The position numbers were made by a program, and so were the translations under genes. Positions 41,264 to 50,342 of a DNA stretch of 64,000 nt are shown in pieces; position 1 is the stretch's first letter; every line of letters starts with the position of its first letter. The stretch is from Halostella limicola (lineage in GTDB: Archaea > Halobacteriota > Halobacteria > Halobacteriales > Natronoarchaeaceae), in contig NZ_RCDI01000001.1 of assembly GCF_003675875.1 (NCBI RefSeq), forward strand, positions 992,001 to 1,056,000, given 5' to 3'. The notes below the pieces were generated by a model that was not told the origin of the DNA, searched no databases, and saw nothing but the letters and a program-made list of their open reading frames with translations.

Positions 41264-42208
41264 TTACCGGTCGATTTCGCCCGCCGCTTCCAGTTCGCGC
41301 CGGATCGTTCCCACGTCGACCTGGCGCTCGGCGTGGGCGTTGTGCTGATGGATCGACTCGTCGTTGGACTGCTTCATGGTGACGACGGCCTCGTCGGGGA
41401 GGTCGGGAAACTCCGCGACGACGCCCTCGGCCATGTCGCGGACGCAGTCCTCGACGAACTTCGCGTTCGCGTGGGCCTCGTAGGTCATGTGGTCCTCGTC
41501 CGGTCGCTTCGCGAGGTTGTAGATCCTGGCGGACATGGAGTCGCGGGCGACCTCGATGAGGTCGTTGAGGTCGACCTCCGGCGCGCCCTCGCTCTCGACG
41601 GTGAGGGTGGCGTGGCCGCGCTGGGCGTGGCCGGCCTGCGGGACCTCCTGCAGGAACTCCTTGACCTCGCCCTCCTCGACGCCGAGGTCTTCAAGCTTCC
41701 GGCGGGCGCGCTCGCTCATCATGCGCTGGGAGCAGGGACAGACCGTCATGCCGGTGACCCGGGTCCCGATCTCCTCGCGGGTGCCGTCCTCGGTGGCCGT
41801 CGCGCTGGCGATGATGTCGACGGTGCCCTGCGTGGGCTTGTGGCTCTCGGGCGTCTCGTCCTTGACGACGTACTCCGCCTCCATCGACACCTCCGCCTTG
41901 GTGGTGTAGTCGTGTTTCTCGAGCAGCCGCTCCGCGGCGTCGCCGCAGACGTCCTCGACGCGGTAGGTCTCCTCGCTCACCGCGTCCTCGAGGATCTCGT
42001 CGATGACCTCCATGTTGCGGGACATGTCCGCGCCCTTCCGCCAGCTGGGGAGGTCGACGAACACTTCGAACTCGGCCATCAGGACGATCGGTCGCTTGCC
42101 GTTCCGCGCGATCTTCACGAGTTTCTCGACGCCGGTGACGCCCACCTGACTCAGGCCGACGGTCACGTCGGGCCGGGACGCCTGTACGTCCGGCAGTTGC
42201 TCACTCAT
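41264..42208 (-). CDS. mptA: GTP cyclohydrolase MptA (GTP cyclohydrolase IV)
   Basis: A 314-residue enzyme of the FolE2/MptA family. Conserved [19 protein letters not shown] gives the Cys metal/active-site pair, with supporting motifs [13 protein letters not shown] and [11 protein letters not shown]. It converts GTP to the cyclic phosphate of dihydroneopterin, the first committed step to tetrahydrofolate/methanopterin-type pterins in archaea. It is on the same strand as nadK, 76 bp downstream. Confidence 0.93.
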   Translation of the reverse strand: MSEQLPDVQASRPDVTVGLSQVGVTGVEKLVKIARNGKRPIVLMAEFEVFVDLPSWRKGADMSRNMEVIDEILEDAVSEETYRVEDVCGDAAERLLEKHDYTTKAEVSMEAEYVVKDETPESHKPTQGTVDIIASATATEDGTREEIGTRVTGMTVCPCSQRMMSERARRKLEDLGVEEGEVKEFLQEVPQAGHAQRGHATLTVESEGAPEVDLNDLIEVARDSMSARIYNLAKRPDEDHMTYEAHANAKFVEDCVRDMAEGVVAEFPDLPDEAVVTMKQSNDESIHQHNAHAERQVDVGTIRRELEAAGEIDR

Positions 42209-42284
42209 TAGGCGGGCCTAGGGAAAGCGACCGATTAGGCCTTTCGAAACCGGGAGTCCTGCCGATCCGCCGACGCAGCGGCCG

Positions 42285-43109
42285 TCAGTCGAGTTTCTCC
42301 AGCGCCTCGAAGAAGTCGACCGTCGGGCCGGCGAGCCGCACCGGGCGGCCGGCCGTCGTGATCCGGACGGTCTCGGGCGGGTCGAGCCGCCGCTGGGTCC
42401 GGCCGTCGCTGATGGCGTAGCCGGCGGGCGCGTCGGCGACCCGCACCGTCACCTCGCAGTCCTCGCTCGCGACCAGCGGGGGCATCCCGTCGGCGGCGCA
42501 CATCTCCGTGATCACCAGCGCGTCGAGGTCGGGGCGGACAAGCGGCCCGTCCTCGCTCAGGTTGTACGCCGTGCTCCCGGTCTGGGTCGCGACGATGACG
42601 CCGTCGGCGTGGCCCTCCGTGTACGTCGCGCCGTCGACCTCGACGGCGATCTCGGCCCCGCTGCCCGGCCCCCGCTGCTCGCCCTGAACGACTACCTCGT
42701 TGATCGCGGGTTCGAGCGACCAGTCCTCCCCTTCGGCCCGTAACCGGGGGACCTCGCGGTACCTGACCTCCCCCGTCTCGCGCAGGCGGTCGACCGCGTC
42801 GGTGACGGCGTCCACGGCCTCCGCCGGCGACACGGCGTTCAGGAACCCGACCTCGCCGAGGTTGACGCCCATTATCGGCGTCGACCCGGCGCCGCGGGCC
42901 GCGTACAGGAAGGTCCCGTCGCCCCCGATGCTCACCACGAGGTCGCGCTCCCGCATCCGATCGACCGACACGCCGTCGACGGGGAGGTGCGCCGCGGTCG
43001 CTTCGTCGACGAGGACGTCGACGCCCTCCGCCCGGAGCGTCCTCCGGATCTCGTCGGCGAGTCCCGCGGCGCGCTCGTTCCCCTTCTGTGCGACGATCCC
43101 GACGTCCAT
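42285..43109 (-). CDS. nadK: NAD kinase
   Basis: A 274-residue protein from the ATG at 43109 ([14 protein letters not shown]). The GGDG catalytic motif is at residues 62-65 and the NE motif at AINEVVVQ, with TGSTAYNLS in the later family loop. It phosphorylates NAD(+) to NADP(+) with ATP (or polyphosphate in some archaea). It complements the NAD biosynthesis genes nadABC 17 kb away. Confidence 0.93.
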   Translation of the reverse strand: MDVGIVAQKGNERAAGLADEIRRTLRAEGVDVLVDEATAAHLPVDGVSVDRMRERDLVVSIGGDGTFLYAARGAGSTPIMGVNLGEVGFLNAVSPAEAVDAVTDAVDRLRETGEVRYREVPRLRAEGEDWSLEPAINEVVVQGEQRGPGSGAEIAVEVDGATYTEGHADGVIVATQTGSTAYNLSEDGPLVRPDLDALVITEMCAADGMPPLVASEDCEVTVRVADAPAGYAISDGRTQRRLDPPETVRITTAGRPVRLAGPTVDFFEALEKLD

Positions 43110-43230
43110 GCCACCGGGTTGCCGGCGCTGGGTGAAAAACTCCCCGCTGGGCAACAGGGTTATTTATTCCCAGCAGCGTAGTGACCGTATCACGCGCGCG
43201 ACCCGTCAGGGAAGCGTCACCAGAAGCACC

Positions 43231-43326
43231 ATGGAACCGAGCACGCTCCGCACGATCCGAACGCGCGCCGCCGCTACCGGCGGAACCGCCCGCCGTCCCG
43301 ACGGCGTACCGGGGTGGTCGGCGTGA
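43231..43326 (+). CDS. possible short upstream ORF (31 aa)
   Basis: An ATG-initiated 31-residue basic frame (MEPSTLRTIRTRAAATGG...) whose TGA overlaps the likely GTG of the KaiC-like gene by four bases. The TATA-like TTATTTATT at 43160-43168 predicts a transcript start near 43193, 38 bases before this ATG. This could be a leader or coupling peptide, but GC-rich DNA gives such frames by chance. Confidence 0.3.
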   Translation: MEPSTLRTIRTRAAATGGTARRPDGVPGWSA

Positions 43327-44471
43327 GCGAGGGGACGGAGGACTGGTTCGAGCGCGCTCTCCAGAGCGAGGACGGAGCGGACGACGACGCCTCCGCCGAC
43401 CTCCCGGACGAAGCGGCGAACGACGGCGTCGAGGCAGCCGACGGGACGACAGTCGACGACGGCCCGAACCGAGACGGGTCGGCGATCGGAGACGGCCCGA
43501 CGACCGAGGACGACCCGGAGCGAGCGGACGACGACTCGCTGTTCGAGGAGGACTTCGCCTCCGCGCTGTCGGGGTCCGGGGCGGCCGGCGTCGGTGACGC
43601 GGAGGGCTTCGGCGACGCGCTCGACGTCGACGACGATCCCGCGGCCGGTACCGGCTTCGGAATGAACGACGGTTTCGGGGGCGACGATCTCGGGGGCGGC
43701 TTCGACGGCGACGACTTCGGCATGGGCGGCGGCTTCGGCGGCGGCGACTTCGACGACGAGGAGTTCGAGTCCGACCTCCCCCGCATCGAACTCGGCATCG
43801 AGGGGTTGGACGACATGATCCAGGGCGGCGTCCCGGAGCGCTCCCTGATGGTCACCATCGGCAGCGCCGGGACGGGGAAGACGACGTTCGGCCTGCAGTT
43901 TCTCAACCACGCGCTCGAACGGGGCGAGCGCGCGGTGTACATCACGCTCGAGGAGAGCAAGCACCGCGTCGTCAACAGCGCCACCGAGAAGGGGTACGCC
44001 TTCGACGAGTACGTCGACGAGGGCCGCCTCGCAGTCGTGGACATCGACCCCGTCGAGATGGCCAACAGCCTCACCTCGATCCGGAGCGAGCTCCCGCGGC
44101 TCGTCGACGAGTTCGGCGCGAGCCGCCTCGTGCTCGACTCCGTCTCCCTGCTCGAGATGATGTACGACGACCGCGCGACGCGCCGCAACGAGATCTACGA
44201 CTTCACCAAGAGCCTGAAGCGGGCCGGCGTCACGACGATGCTGACCAGCGAGGCCAGCGAGGACAGCCCGTACGCCTCCCGCCACGGCATCGTCGAGTAC
44301 CTCACCGACGCCGTGTTCATCCTCCAGTACGTCCGCCCCTCGGACTTCCGGGAGACCCGCCTCGCCGTCGAGATACAGAAGATCCGCGACGCGAACCACT
44401 CCCGCGAGACCAAGCCCTACGAGATCACCAACGAGGGCCTGAGCGTCTACCGGCAGGCGAATATCTTCTGA
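43323..44471 (+). CDS. KaiC-domain ATPase with long acidic N-terminus
   Basis: About 382 residues from the GTG at 43323 (a GTG at 43314 is the alternative). The first 150 residues are disordered and acidic, with Gly-Phe-Asp repeats (GGFDGDDFGMGGGFGGGDF). The C-terminal RecA-like KaiC domain has GSAGTGKTT (about 180-188) and VLDSVSLLEMMY (Walker B). KaiC-like archaeal proteins act in signalling or motility, with the archaellum ATPase ArlH related. Block A of the repeat element starts one base after its stop. Confidence 0.8.
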   Translation: MSEGTEDWFERALQSEDGADDDASADLPDEAANDGVEAADGTTVDDGPNRDGSAIGDGPTTEDDPERADDDSLFEEDFASALSGSGAAGVGDAEGFGDALDVDDDPAAGTGFGMNDGFGGDDLGGGFDGDDFGMGGGFGGGDFDDEEFESDLPRIELGIEGLDDMIQGGVPERSLMVTIGSAGTGKTTFGLQFLNHALERGERAVYITLEESKHRVVNSATEKGYAFDEYVDEGRLAVVDIDPVEMANSLTSIRSELPRLVDEFGASRLVLDSVSLLEMMYDDRATRRNEIYDFTKSLKRAGVTTMLTSEASEDSPYASRHGIVEYLTDAVFILQYVRPSDFRETRLAVEIQKIRDANHSRETKPYEITNEGLSVYRQANIF

Positions 44472-44472
44472 A

Positions 44473-44640
44473 ACGACCTTTTGCGCTGTCGTTCGGAAAT
44501 CGCTTCGCGATTTTCGAACGCTCGCAGGTGCACTGGTCGTCCACGGGCCTGCTCTTCTCCGAGTCGCGCGACGCTCGGTTCGCGGCCTCTCGACGCGTTC
44601 TCGTCCGCGGAGATCGGAAACCGTTCACCCGCCGTACAGG
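44473..44640. repeat. repeat element, truncated copy 3 (after KaiC-like gene)
   Basis: Block A, ACGACCTTTTGCGCTGT (44473-44489), is identical to that after infB and starts two bases after the stop codon TGA. It is followed directly by a 14-bp hairpin (44490-44503 with 44507-44520, loop TTC, one G-T pair). Blocks B and C are not seen. The remaining bases to the amphi-Trp gene contain no gene. Confidence 0.7.
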
Positions 44641-44697
44641 TCAGTTACCCCTCGTAACCGCCTCATTCTTATTCCGACGTTCGCCCTACTCCGGTGC

Positions 44698-44946
44698 ATG
44701 GCCCAGAAGACCGGCACCAAGACGTCGATGAGCCGCGAGCAGCTCGGAGAGTACCTGCAGGACCTCGGACGGCAACTCGCCGGCGAGGAGGGCGTGACCG
44801 TCAGGATAGAGAACCGGAACGTGACCCTTCGGCCGTCGGACTCGGTCAGCGTGGAAGTCGAGGTGACCGAGCGGTCGTCGCTGCTACGGAGCAACCGCGA
44901 GAAGGTCTCGCTGGACATGAGCTGGAAGCCGAAAAAGCGGAAGTAG
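44698..44946 (+). CDS. amphi-Trp domain protein
   Basis: An 82-residue basic protein with strand VTVRIENRNVTLRPSD and a C-terminal LDMSWKPKKRK, matching the amphi-Trp domain (a small beta-rich domain with a conserved Trp near the C-terminus). Function unknown. TTATTCCGACG about 25-30 bases upstream may be its promoter. Confidence 0.7.
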   Translation: MAQKTGTKTSMSREQLGEYLQDLGRQLAGEEGVTVRIENRNVTLRPSDSVSVEVEVTERSSLLRSNREKVSLDMSWKPKKRK

Positions 44947-44974
44947 CCGGGCTCCTCGTCGCGGCAGCGGAGGG

Positions 44975-45403
44975 TTAGCGCACCACGGTCACCGGCACGG
45001 GGGACCGGCGGACCACCGTCTCGGCGACGCTGCCGAGCAGGATGCGGGTCATGCCCGAGCGCCCGTGGCTCCCCGTGACGATGAGGTCGACGTCGTGCTC
45101 TTCGGCGTACTCGACGATGGCGTTCGCGGGGCCGCCGACCTCGACCGCCGTCTCCACCGACACCCCCTCGCGCTCCGCGTGCTCCTCGGCCTCCGCGAGC
45201 GTCTCCTCGGCAGTCTCGCGGGCCCGTTCGTACCACTCCTCGGGGTAACTCGGCGTAGCCGCCCGCGCGCCGTAGCCCGCCTCGCCCGGGTCGATGGCGG
45301 TCAGGACCGTCAGGTTCGCGTCGGCGTGCTCCGCGAGCGCGTACTCCAGCGCGCTCTCGGACTGGGGCGACCCGTCGTAGGCCACGAGTACGTCTTTTGT
45401 CAT
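44975..45403 (-). CDS. universal stress protein (UspA family)
   Basis: A 142-residue single-domain Usp protein. The ATP-binding pattern GSHGRSGMTRILLGSVAE and the start VLVAYDGSPQSESAL are typical. It probably binds ATP and acts in stress tolerance. Convergent with the amphi-Trp gene and 32 bp from herA. Confidence 0.9.
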   Translation of the reverse strand: MTKDVLVAYDGSPQSESALEYALAEHADANLTVLTAIDPGEAGYGARAATPSYPEEWYERARETAEETLAEAEEHAEREGVSVETAVEVGGPANAIVEYAEEHDVDLIVTGSHGRSGMTRILLGSVAETVVRRSPVPVTVVR

Positions 45404-45435
45404 ATGTGGCCGTAGGGGGACCAGTCAGTAAACGG

Positions 45436-47295
45436 TTACTCTCGGCCGTGCTTCGTGAGGCACTTCGAGAGGCCGATGAGTTCGACGGGTTCGGAGTTGT
45501 CCGGCGAGTAGACGACCATCTGGCCCTTCTCCATGTACGGCACCTTCCCCTCCAGGTTCGAGGGGATGTTCACCGAGGAGATGGCGTCCTCGTCGCCGAG
45601 GTTGAGGACGACGGTGGAGTTGATCTGCTTGAACACTGGGTCGGCGATGTCCTGCGGGTCCTGCGTGATGAGAAAGAGGCCGAGGCGCTCCTTGCGGCCC
45701 TGCTTAGCCGCGTCGGTGAACTTGCCGATCACCTTGCGCGCCTGCACGCTCTCGGCGTCGGTGAGGAAGTTGTGGGCCTCGTCCATGCCGACGACCAGCG
45801 GCGTCTCCTTGATGCGGTCGTACGTCGGTGCGTTCGACAGTTTCTGGTCGATGAGCAGGCTGGAGACGGCGAGGACGATGACCTCCGTCGCCCGCGTATC
45901 GTTGACGTGGTAGGTCGGGACGACGGTGAGGCCGCCGGGGCGGACGAGCTCCGAGACCAGGTCCGTGATGGGGCGGGCGTCCCCGTCGAACACGTCGCCG
46001 AACCCGCGGACGCGACGCTTGACGGCGTCGAACGTCGCTTCGTGTACCGTGCCCGCCTCGTGCAGTTCCTCGCGCAGCGCGGGGTCGTCGAGGTAGGAGA
46101 GAAACTGGTCGTACGTCCCCTCGTTGCCGTACTGCCGGAAGAAGCGGTCGACCAGCACGTCCAGGGCGTTGAACTGGTTGTCGTTCAGGCGGCCGCCGGC
46201 GATGAGCCAGCGGTTCGACCGCACCATCGAGAACGGGATCGTGAACTCCACCTGTTCGGCGCGGTGGTGGTCCGCGCCGTAGCTCGTCCCGTCCACGACC
46301 GGGACGAGGGCCTTCGTGTCGTCGTGCCCGCCGTGGGCGATCCCCTCGCGCTCGTAGCGCCGCCGGTCCTCGGCGGTGACGTCGGGGTTGTCGTCGTGCA
46401 TCTGCGCGTACTCGTCCTGCGGGTCGAACTGCACGACCGCGGCGCGGGCCTGCCGGCCGTCGTCCATGTCGTAGGTGCGGTCCGAGTCGAGGAACTGCCG
46501 GAGGACGTTCTTCGAGGCGTGGGTCTTCCCGGACCCCGTCCCGCCGGCGACCAGCGTGTGCCGGAAGACGAGGGGGTCGCCGTCCTCGTAGTCGTCCTTC
46601 AGGCGGTAGTCGATCGTCGGCGGCTCCGCGGCGGTCCGGACCTTCTCGCCGCCGACCGAGAGGTGCCCGAGGAAGACGCCGTCGTCCGGCATCTTCAGCC
46701 CCGTCTTGATCTCGGAGGCGTCCGTCGCCTCGCGGACGGGCGTCTCGGGTTTCGGCACGCGGTCGGTCATCCGCCGTTTCAGTTCGCCGCCGTCTTCGTA
46801 CAGGATCGCGACGGGCTCCAGCGACGCGAGGAACTTGTAGTCGGCCTCGTCGATCCCGTCCTTGCGCATCGCGCGCCGGGCGTGGATCTCGGTGGCGTCG
46901 TCGCTCGCGTACTCCTGGACGTACTCCAGCGCGGTGATGCGGCAGAACAGTTTCTCGCCGGCGGAGGCCCCGCGCCCGCCCTCGTCGGGGTAGGGCACGA
47001 GCAGGTACTTCCCGATGCGGACGTTCGGGCGGTTCTCCGCCGTGACGTACGCCCGCAGGGTGGTCTCGTCCTCCTCCTCGCCGATGCAGAGCCCCTCGGA
47101 GACGGCGACCGTCCCGATGCCCCGGTCCTCGCCGGCGACGGTCGCGTCGACCTCCTCGAACGCGCTCGCGTCGCCATCCGCGCTCGCGCCCGCGTCGCCG
47201 TCCGCGGACGCCCCGTTCCCCGTCACGCCGCCGGAGGACGACTCCTCGGCGTCGTCGTCGGGGTCGTACTCGGTGTAATCTCCCAGGTCGGCCAT
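45436..47295 (-). CDS. herA: HerA-type bipolar DNA helicase/translocase
   Basis: A 619-residue protein from the ATG at 47295. An acidic, low-complexity N-terminus (about 1-60) precedes an N-terminal HAS-barrel-like region. The FtsK/HerA ATPase core has AGGTGSGKTHASKN (Walker A, about 247-260), VVGMDEAHNF (Walker B) and a C-terminal LFLITQDPQDIADPV. HerA forms a hexameric translocase that works with NurA in DNA-end resection. nurA is 1.7 kb upstream on the same strand, with other genes between. Confidence 0.9.
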   Translation of the reverse strand: MADLGDYTEYDPDDDAEESSSGGVTGNGASADGDAGASADGDASAFEEVDATVAGEDRGIGTVAVSEGLCIGEEEDETTLRAYVTAENRPNVRIGKYLLVPYPDEGGRGASAGEKLFCRITALEYVQEYASDDATEIHARRAMRKDGIDEADYKFLASLEPVAILYEDGGELKRRMTDRVPKPETPVREATDASEIKTGLKMPDDGVFLGHLSVGGEKVRTAAEPPTIDYRLKDDYEDGDPLVFRHTLVAGGTGSGKTHASKNVLRQFLDSDRTYDMDDGRQARAAVVQFDPQDEYAQMHDDNPDVTAEDRRRYEREGIAHGGHDDTKALVPVVDGTSYGADHHRAEQVEFTIPFSMVRSNRWLIAGGRLNDNQFNALDVLVDRFFRQYGNEGTYDQFLSYLDDPALREELHEAGTVHEATFDAVKRRVRGFGDVFDGDARPITDLVSELVRPGGLTVVPTYHVNDTRATEVIVLAVSSLLIDQKLSNAPTYDRIKETPLVVGMDEAHNFLTDAESVQARKVIGKFTDAAKQGRKERLGLFLITQDPQDIADPVFKQINSTVVLNLGDEDAISSVNIPSNLEGKVPYMEKGQMVVYSPDNSEPVELIGLSKCLTKHGRE

Positions 47296-47385
47296 ACGAC
47301 CGACATGCGAACCCTCTGTTAAAACCTTTCTCACGTCCGTCGCAGCACCCGTGGCCTTATTCCCTCTCCGACCTTACTGCGGGTT

Positions 47386-47730
47386 ATGTTACTAGTTCGC
47401 GGCAGCGCCGGCGGCACCGAGCTGACCGGCACCGTGTACGAGCGGGGGGAGCGTGCCCCGTCGTTCAAGGGCGCGCCCGACGAGGACGCCCCGTACGTCT
47501 GGGTCTGCGACGAGTTCTACGAGGTCGAAAGCGGCGGCACCACGCAGGAGGTCGGCGGCCGCGAGCTGCGGATCGCCTTCGAGTCGCCGATGCCTCGCGG
47601 GTTCGACACCCGCGAGCAGGCCCTGGAGGCGGCGAAAGACCACGTCCGCACGCAGTTCGCCCGCATCGGCGTCGACGGCGAGGACGTCGAGATAGAGGTC
47701 CAGAAGGAAGAGCCCGGCGCCGAAGTGTAG
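47386..47730 (+). CDS. haloarchaeal DUF7113-like protein
   Basis: A 114-residue protein starting MLLVRGSAGGTELTGT. The segment PYVWVCDEFYEVESGG and the helix EQALEAAKDHVRTQFARIG are like those of the haloarchaeal DUF7113 family as I recall it. It is divergent from herA (about 90 bp) and convergent with the second TrmB gene. Function unknown. Confidence 0.55.
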   Translation: MLLVRGSAGGTELTGTVYERGERAPSFKGAPDEDAPYVWVCDEFYEVESGGTTQEVGGRELRIAFESPMPRGFDTREQALEAAKDHVRTQFARIGVDGEDVEIEVQKEEPGAEV

Positions 47731-47745
47731 CGTCGGCGGTCGGTC

Positions 47746-48534
47746 TCACTCCTCGAAGACGCTGTCAGGTAGCCGGTCGGCGAGCAGTTCGCGCGTCCAC
47801 ACGGCGAAGCCGTGGTCGTTCCCGTACGTCCACACCGCGAGTTCCCGCGTCACGTCGGGCAGGCCGCTCTCCTCGACGCCCGCCGCGACGACCGACTGGC
47901 GGTCCACCATGAGCAACTGCGCGGGCCACTCGCCGTACACGTCCTCAGTCTCCCGGAGCCCCTCCGAGACCACGACGGTCGCGTCGGGCACGGCGTCCTC
48001 GAACCGCTCCCGAAGCCCCTCGTCGGGGACCTCGACGACGACCGCCGCGCCCCGGTCGGCGGCCGCCGCCAGTTCGTCGAGGATCCGGTCGTCGATCACC
48101 GACTCCGCGGCGACGAGGTGATGCACCGCGGACTCGGCGTCGCCGAGGAGCGCGACGACCCGGTCGGTGACGTGGTCGGCCTGCGCGATGGCCCACATCC
48201 CCTCGTCGTCGTCGGAATCGGGCTCCTCGACTTGTTTGAGCGCGTTCTCCGCCGCCTCGATCCGGGAGTCGTAGTCCTCCTGGAGGCGTCGGAACGCCAC
48301 CTCGGTCGGGACGGCCTTGTACTCGCGGGGTTCGGAGTGCTGGACGTCGACGAGGCCTCGCTCGTCCAGTCGTTCGACGGTGTCGTACACCCGGGACCGC
48401 GGCACCTCCGCGACCTGGCTGATCTCCTTCGCGGTCCCCGTCGTCATCCGCGCGAGGGCGACGAAACACCGCGCCTCGTACTCAGTCAGGCCCAGCTCCT
48501 GCAGCGCCGCCGTCGCCTCCTCCACGTTGCCCAT
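47746..48534 (-). CDS. TrmB-family transcriptional regulator (second)
   Basis: A 262-residue protein from the ATG at 48534 (MGNVEEATAALQELGLTEY). N-terminal winged helix (TEYEARCFVALARMTTGT, EVPRSRVYDTVERLDERG) and a C-terminal domain with VVEVPDEGLRERF and LLMVDRQSVVAAG. It lies between herA and the zinc-ribbon pair, all on the minus strand. Confidence 0.85.
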   Translation of the reverse strand: MGNVEEATAALQELGLTEYEARCFVALARMTTGTAKEISQVAEVPRSRVYDTVERLDERGLVDVQHSEPREYKAVPTEVAFRRLQEDYDSRIEAAENALKQVEEPDSDDDEGMWAIAQADHVTDRVVALLGDAESAVHHLVAAESVIDDRILDELAAAADRGAAVVVEVPDEGLRERFEDAVPDATVVVSEGLRETEDVYGEWPAQLLMVDRQSVVAAGVEESGLPDVTRELAVWTYGNDHGFAVWTRELLADRLPDSVFEE

Positions 48535-48584
48535 ATCCTCACCTAGGCACGTTGTCGACCAAGTACGTCGGCCTCGTCCGACCG

Positions 48585-48767
48585 TCACTCGGCCGTCGGC
48601 TCGCGCGCGCCGTCACCGACGTCCCTCGCGACGAACGACGACGCTCCGCACCGACAGCCGTTCCGGCCGATCACCCGGACCGTTCCGTCCGGCCACTCCC
48701 TCCCGGCGTAGGCCGCGCCGCAGCGCTCGCACTCGGCGACGACTCTACGGGGCTCGTCCCCAGACAC
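48585..48767 (-). CDS. small zinc-ribbon protein (60 aa), second gene of pair 2
   Basis: A 60-residue protein with Cys13/Cys16 (CERCG) and Cys38/Cys40 (CRCGAS). Gly-rich spacers and RVIGRNGCRCG parallel the TECG...TDGTCSCG of 8184-8378. It follows the upstream zinc-ribbon gene after 12 bp. Evidently a paralogue of the pair at 8.2-8.5 kb. Confidence 0.7.
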   Translation of the reverse strand: MSGDEPRRVVAECERCGAAYAGREWPDGTVRVIGRNGCRCGASSFVARDVGDGAREPTAE

Positions 48768-48779
48768 GAGAAAACGGGA

Positions 48780-48956
48780 TCAGGCGAGGATCCGGTGCGC
48801 CGACGGGCGCACTCGCTCCTGTTCGTCTTCCGCGACGTCGAAGGCGCGGCTACCGCACTTGCAGCAGCCGCTCTCGGCGAGGGGTTCGACCGCGTCGCCG
48901 TCGCGTACGCCCGGTTGGCAGTGCCCGCAGTTGACGCATTCTCCCATTACGACCAT
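48780..48956 (-). CDS. small zinc-ribbon protein (58 aa), first gene of pair 2
   Basis: A 58-residue protein from the ATG at 48956 (MVVMGECVNCGHCQPG); an ATG at 48947 is an alternative. Cys7/Cys10 with Cys13, then Cys31/Cys32/Cys34 (GCCKCG), with QPG and PLAESGC spaced as in 8375-8512 (QPG, PLAENGC). The C-terminus is longer and charged. Too short for routine calling; the clear match to the other pair supports it. Confidence 0.68.
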   Translation of the reverse strand: MVVMGECVNCGHCQPGVRDGDAVEPLAESGCCKCGSRAFDVAEDEQERVRPSAHRILA

Positions 48957-49039
48957 ACCTTCCCTACGCGATACCCCTTTTAACGTCTATCGTGAGTCCC
49001 GACGGGGTTTACGGGCTGTTTCTCCGATCGAAACAACAC

Positions 49040-50278
49040 CTACTCGTCCTCCCAGCGGACGTCGTCGTACGTCCGCAGCTCCTCGGAGTCGAGCCGACGC
49101 TCGAACGTCCGGCGGAGCGACCGCTTCTCCTCCCGGCTGATCCGGGCCAGCGCGTCGGCCTTGTGGACGGCGGCAGGCGGGCCCCGCTCCGCGGCGATCT
49201 CCGCGAGGACCTGCCGTTCGAGGCGCTCCCGGGTCTCGTCGTCGCCGGCGAACGCGTACGGGGCCTCGACCTTGTACAGCACGTCCTCCCGCGGGTCGTA
49301 GACGACGAAGAACGTCACCTCGTACGCCCCCGGGTCCATCTCGCGGTCGATGCCGAGCGCGTCGCCGTCCGCGGCGAGCGTCCGGTCGGAACCGCCCCGC
49401 GAAACGAACCAGTTCGTGAACGTCAGCTGGTCGGTGCGCCGGTCGCCCCCGTCGCGCTCGCGTTCCAGCAGGCGAGTGAACAGCGCGGTGTCGTCGACCC
49501 ACGGCGCGGGAACGCCCTTCTCGCTCACGACCCTGGTGATCAGCTTCGCCGAGGGGTTCTTCACGAAGCCGATAAGCGGCGTCCCCTCGTCGACGAACCG
49601 CTCGACGAGGCGGACGTAGTTCTCGACGATGGCGCGGGGCTTCGCGTCGTGGGTCAGCTCCCGGAGCTCCGCGTCGCGGTCCTGCCAGTTCAGCAGCTCC
49701 TTCGGATACAGTGGCCCGTCCAGCACGAGCAGGTCAGACACCGCGTCGGCGTGTTCCAGTGCGTGGCTGCTCTCCGCGAGGTACAGCGCCAGCGCGTGGA
49801 CGACGCCCTCCGTGAACCGGCTCACCCGGGGGGCCTGCAGGACGCGCCGGCGGCTGTACCCCTCGTCGTAGCGTACCCAGTCCTCGGGCAACCGGACGGT
49901 GACGTCGCTGGCGTGGACCGTCGCTACGAGGCTGCGCGAGCGGTGCAGTTCGAGGTCCGAGGGACACCCGCTCATCGCGGCCTGCGCGACGTCCAGCACG
50001 AGGCCGTTCTTGAACGTGGTCGGGTTGATCGTCCCGGAGTCGAGGCCGTGCGTGGTGGGAAACGGCGGGTCCTGCAGCGCCGCGGCCTCCACGTCGACGC
50101 AGCGCCGCCGCAGGTCGCCCACGGGCTCTATCACCCGCCGGCCGTCGTCGACCAGCGGGTCGAGGTAGTTCTCCCAGACGTCGGTCGCGAGGTCCCGGTG
50201 GTCGTCGTCGTCGACGTCCTCGCTGATCTTGCGGGCGAGTTCCGCGATGCCGTCGAAGTGCACCGGGTCGAGTGTCAT
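49040..50278 (-). CDS. nurA: NurA-type 5'-3' nuclease
   Basis: A 412-residue protein. THGLDSGTINP with Asp80 is the NurA active-site motif; a second acidic site is expected in LLVLDGPLYPKEL. NurA digests 5' ends and works with HerA to produce 3' single strands for recombination. The two genes share the strand but are separated by a TrmB regulator and the zinc-ribbon pair, whereas in many archaea they are adjacent. Confidence 0.88.
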   Translation of the reverse strand: MTLDPVHFDGIAELARKISEDVDDDDHRDLATDVWENYLDPLVDDGRRVIEPVGDLRRRCVDVEAAALQDPPFPTTHGLDSGTINPTTFKNGLVLDVAQAAMSGCPSDLELHRSRSLVATVHASDVTVRLPEDWVRYDEGYSRRRVLQAPRVSRFTEGVVHALALYLAESSHALEHADAVSDLLVLDGPLYPKELLNWQDRDAELRELTHDAKPRAIVENYVRLVERFVDEGTPLIGFVKNPSAKLITRVVSEKGVPAPWVDDTALFTRLLERERDGGDRRTDQLTFTNWFVSRGGSDRTLAADGDALGIDREMDPGAYEVTFFVVYDPREDVLYKVEAPYAFAGDDETRERLERQVLAEIAAERGPPAAVHKADALARISREEKRSLRRTFERRLDSEELRTYDDVRWEDE

Positions 50279-50342
50279 TCGTCAACCCTGTTCGCGCCGA
50301 CCGCGAAAAAGCCAGCGGTCGGCGGTGTCGGCGGCCCGGCGG

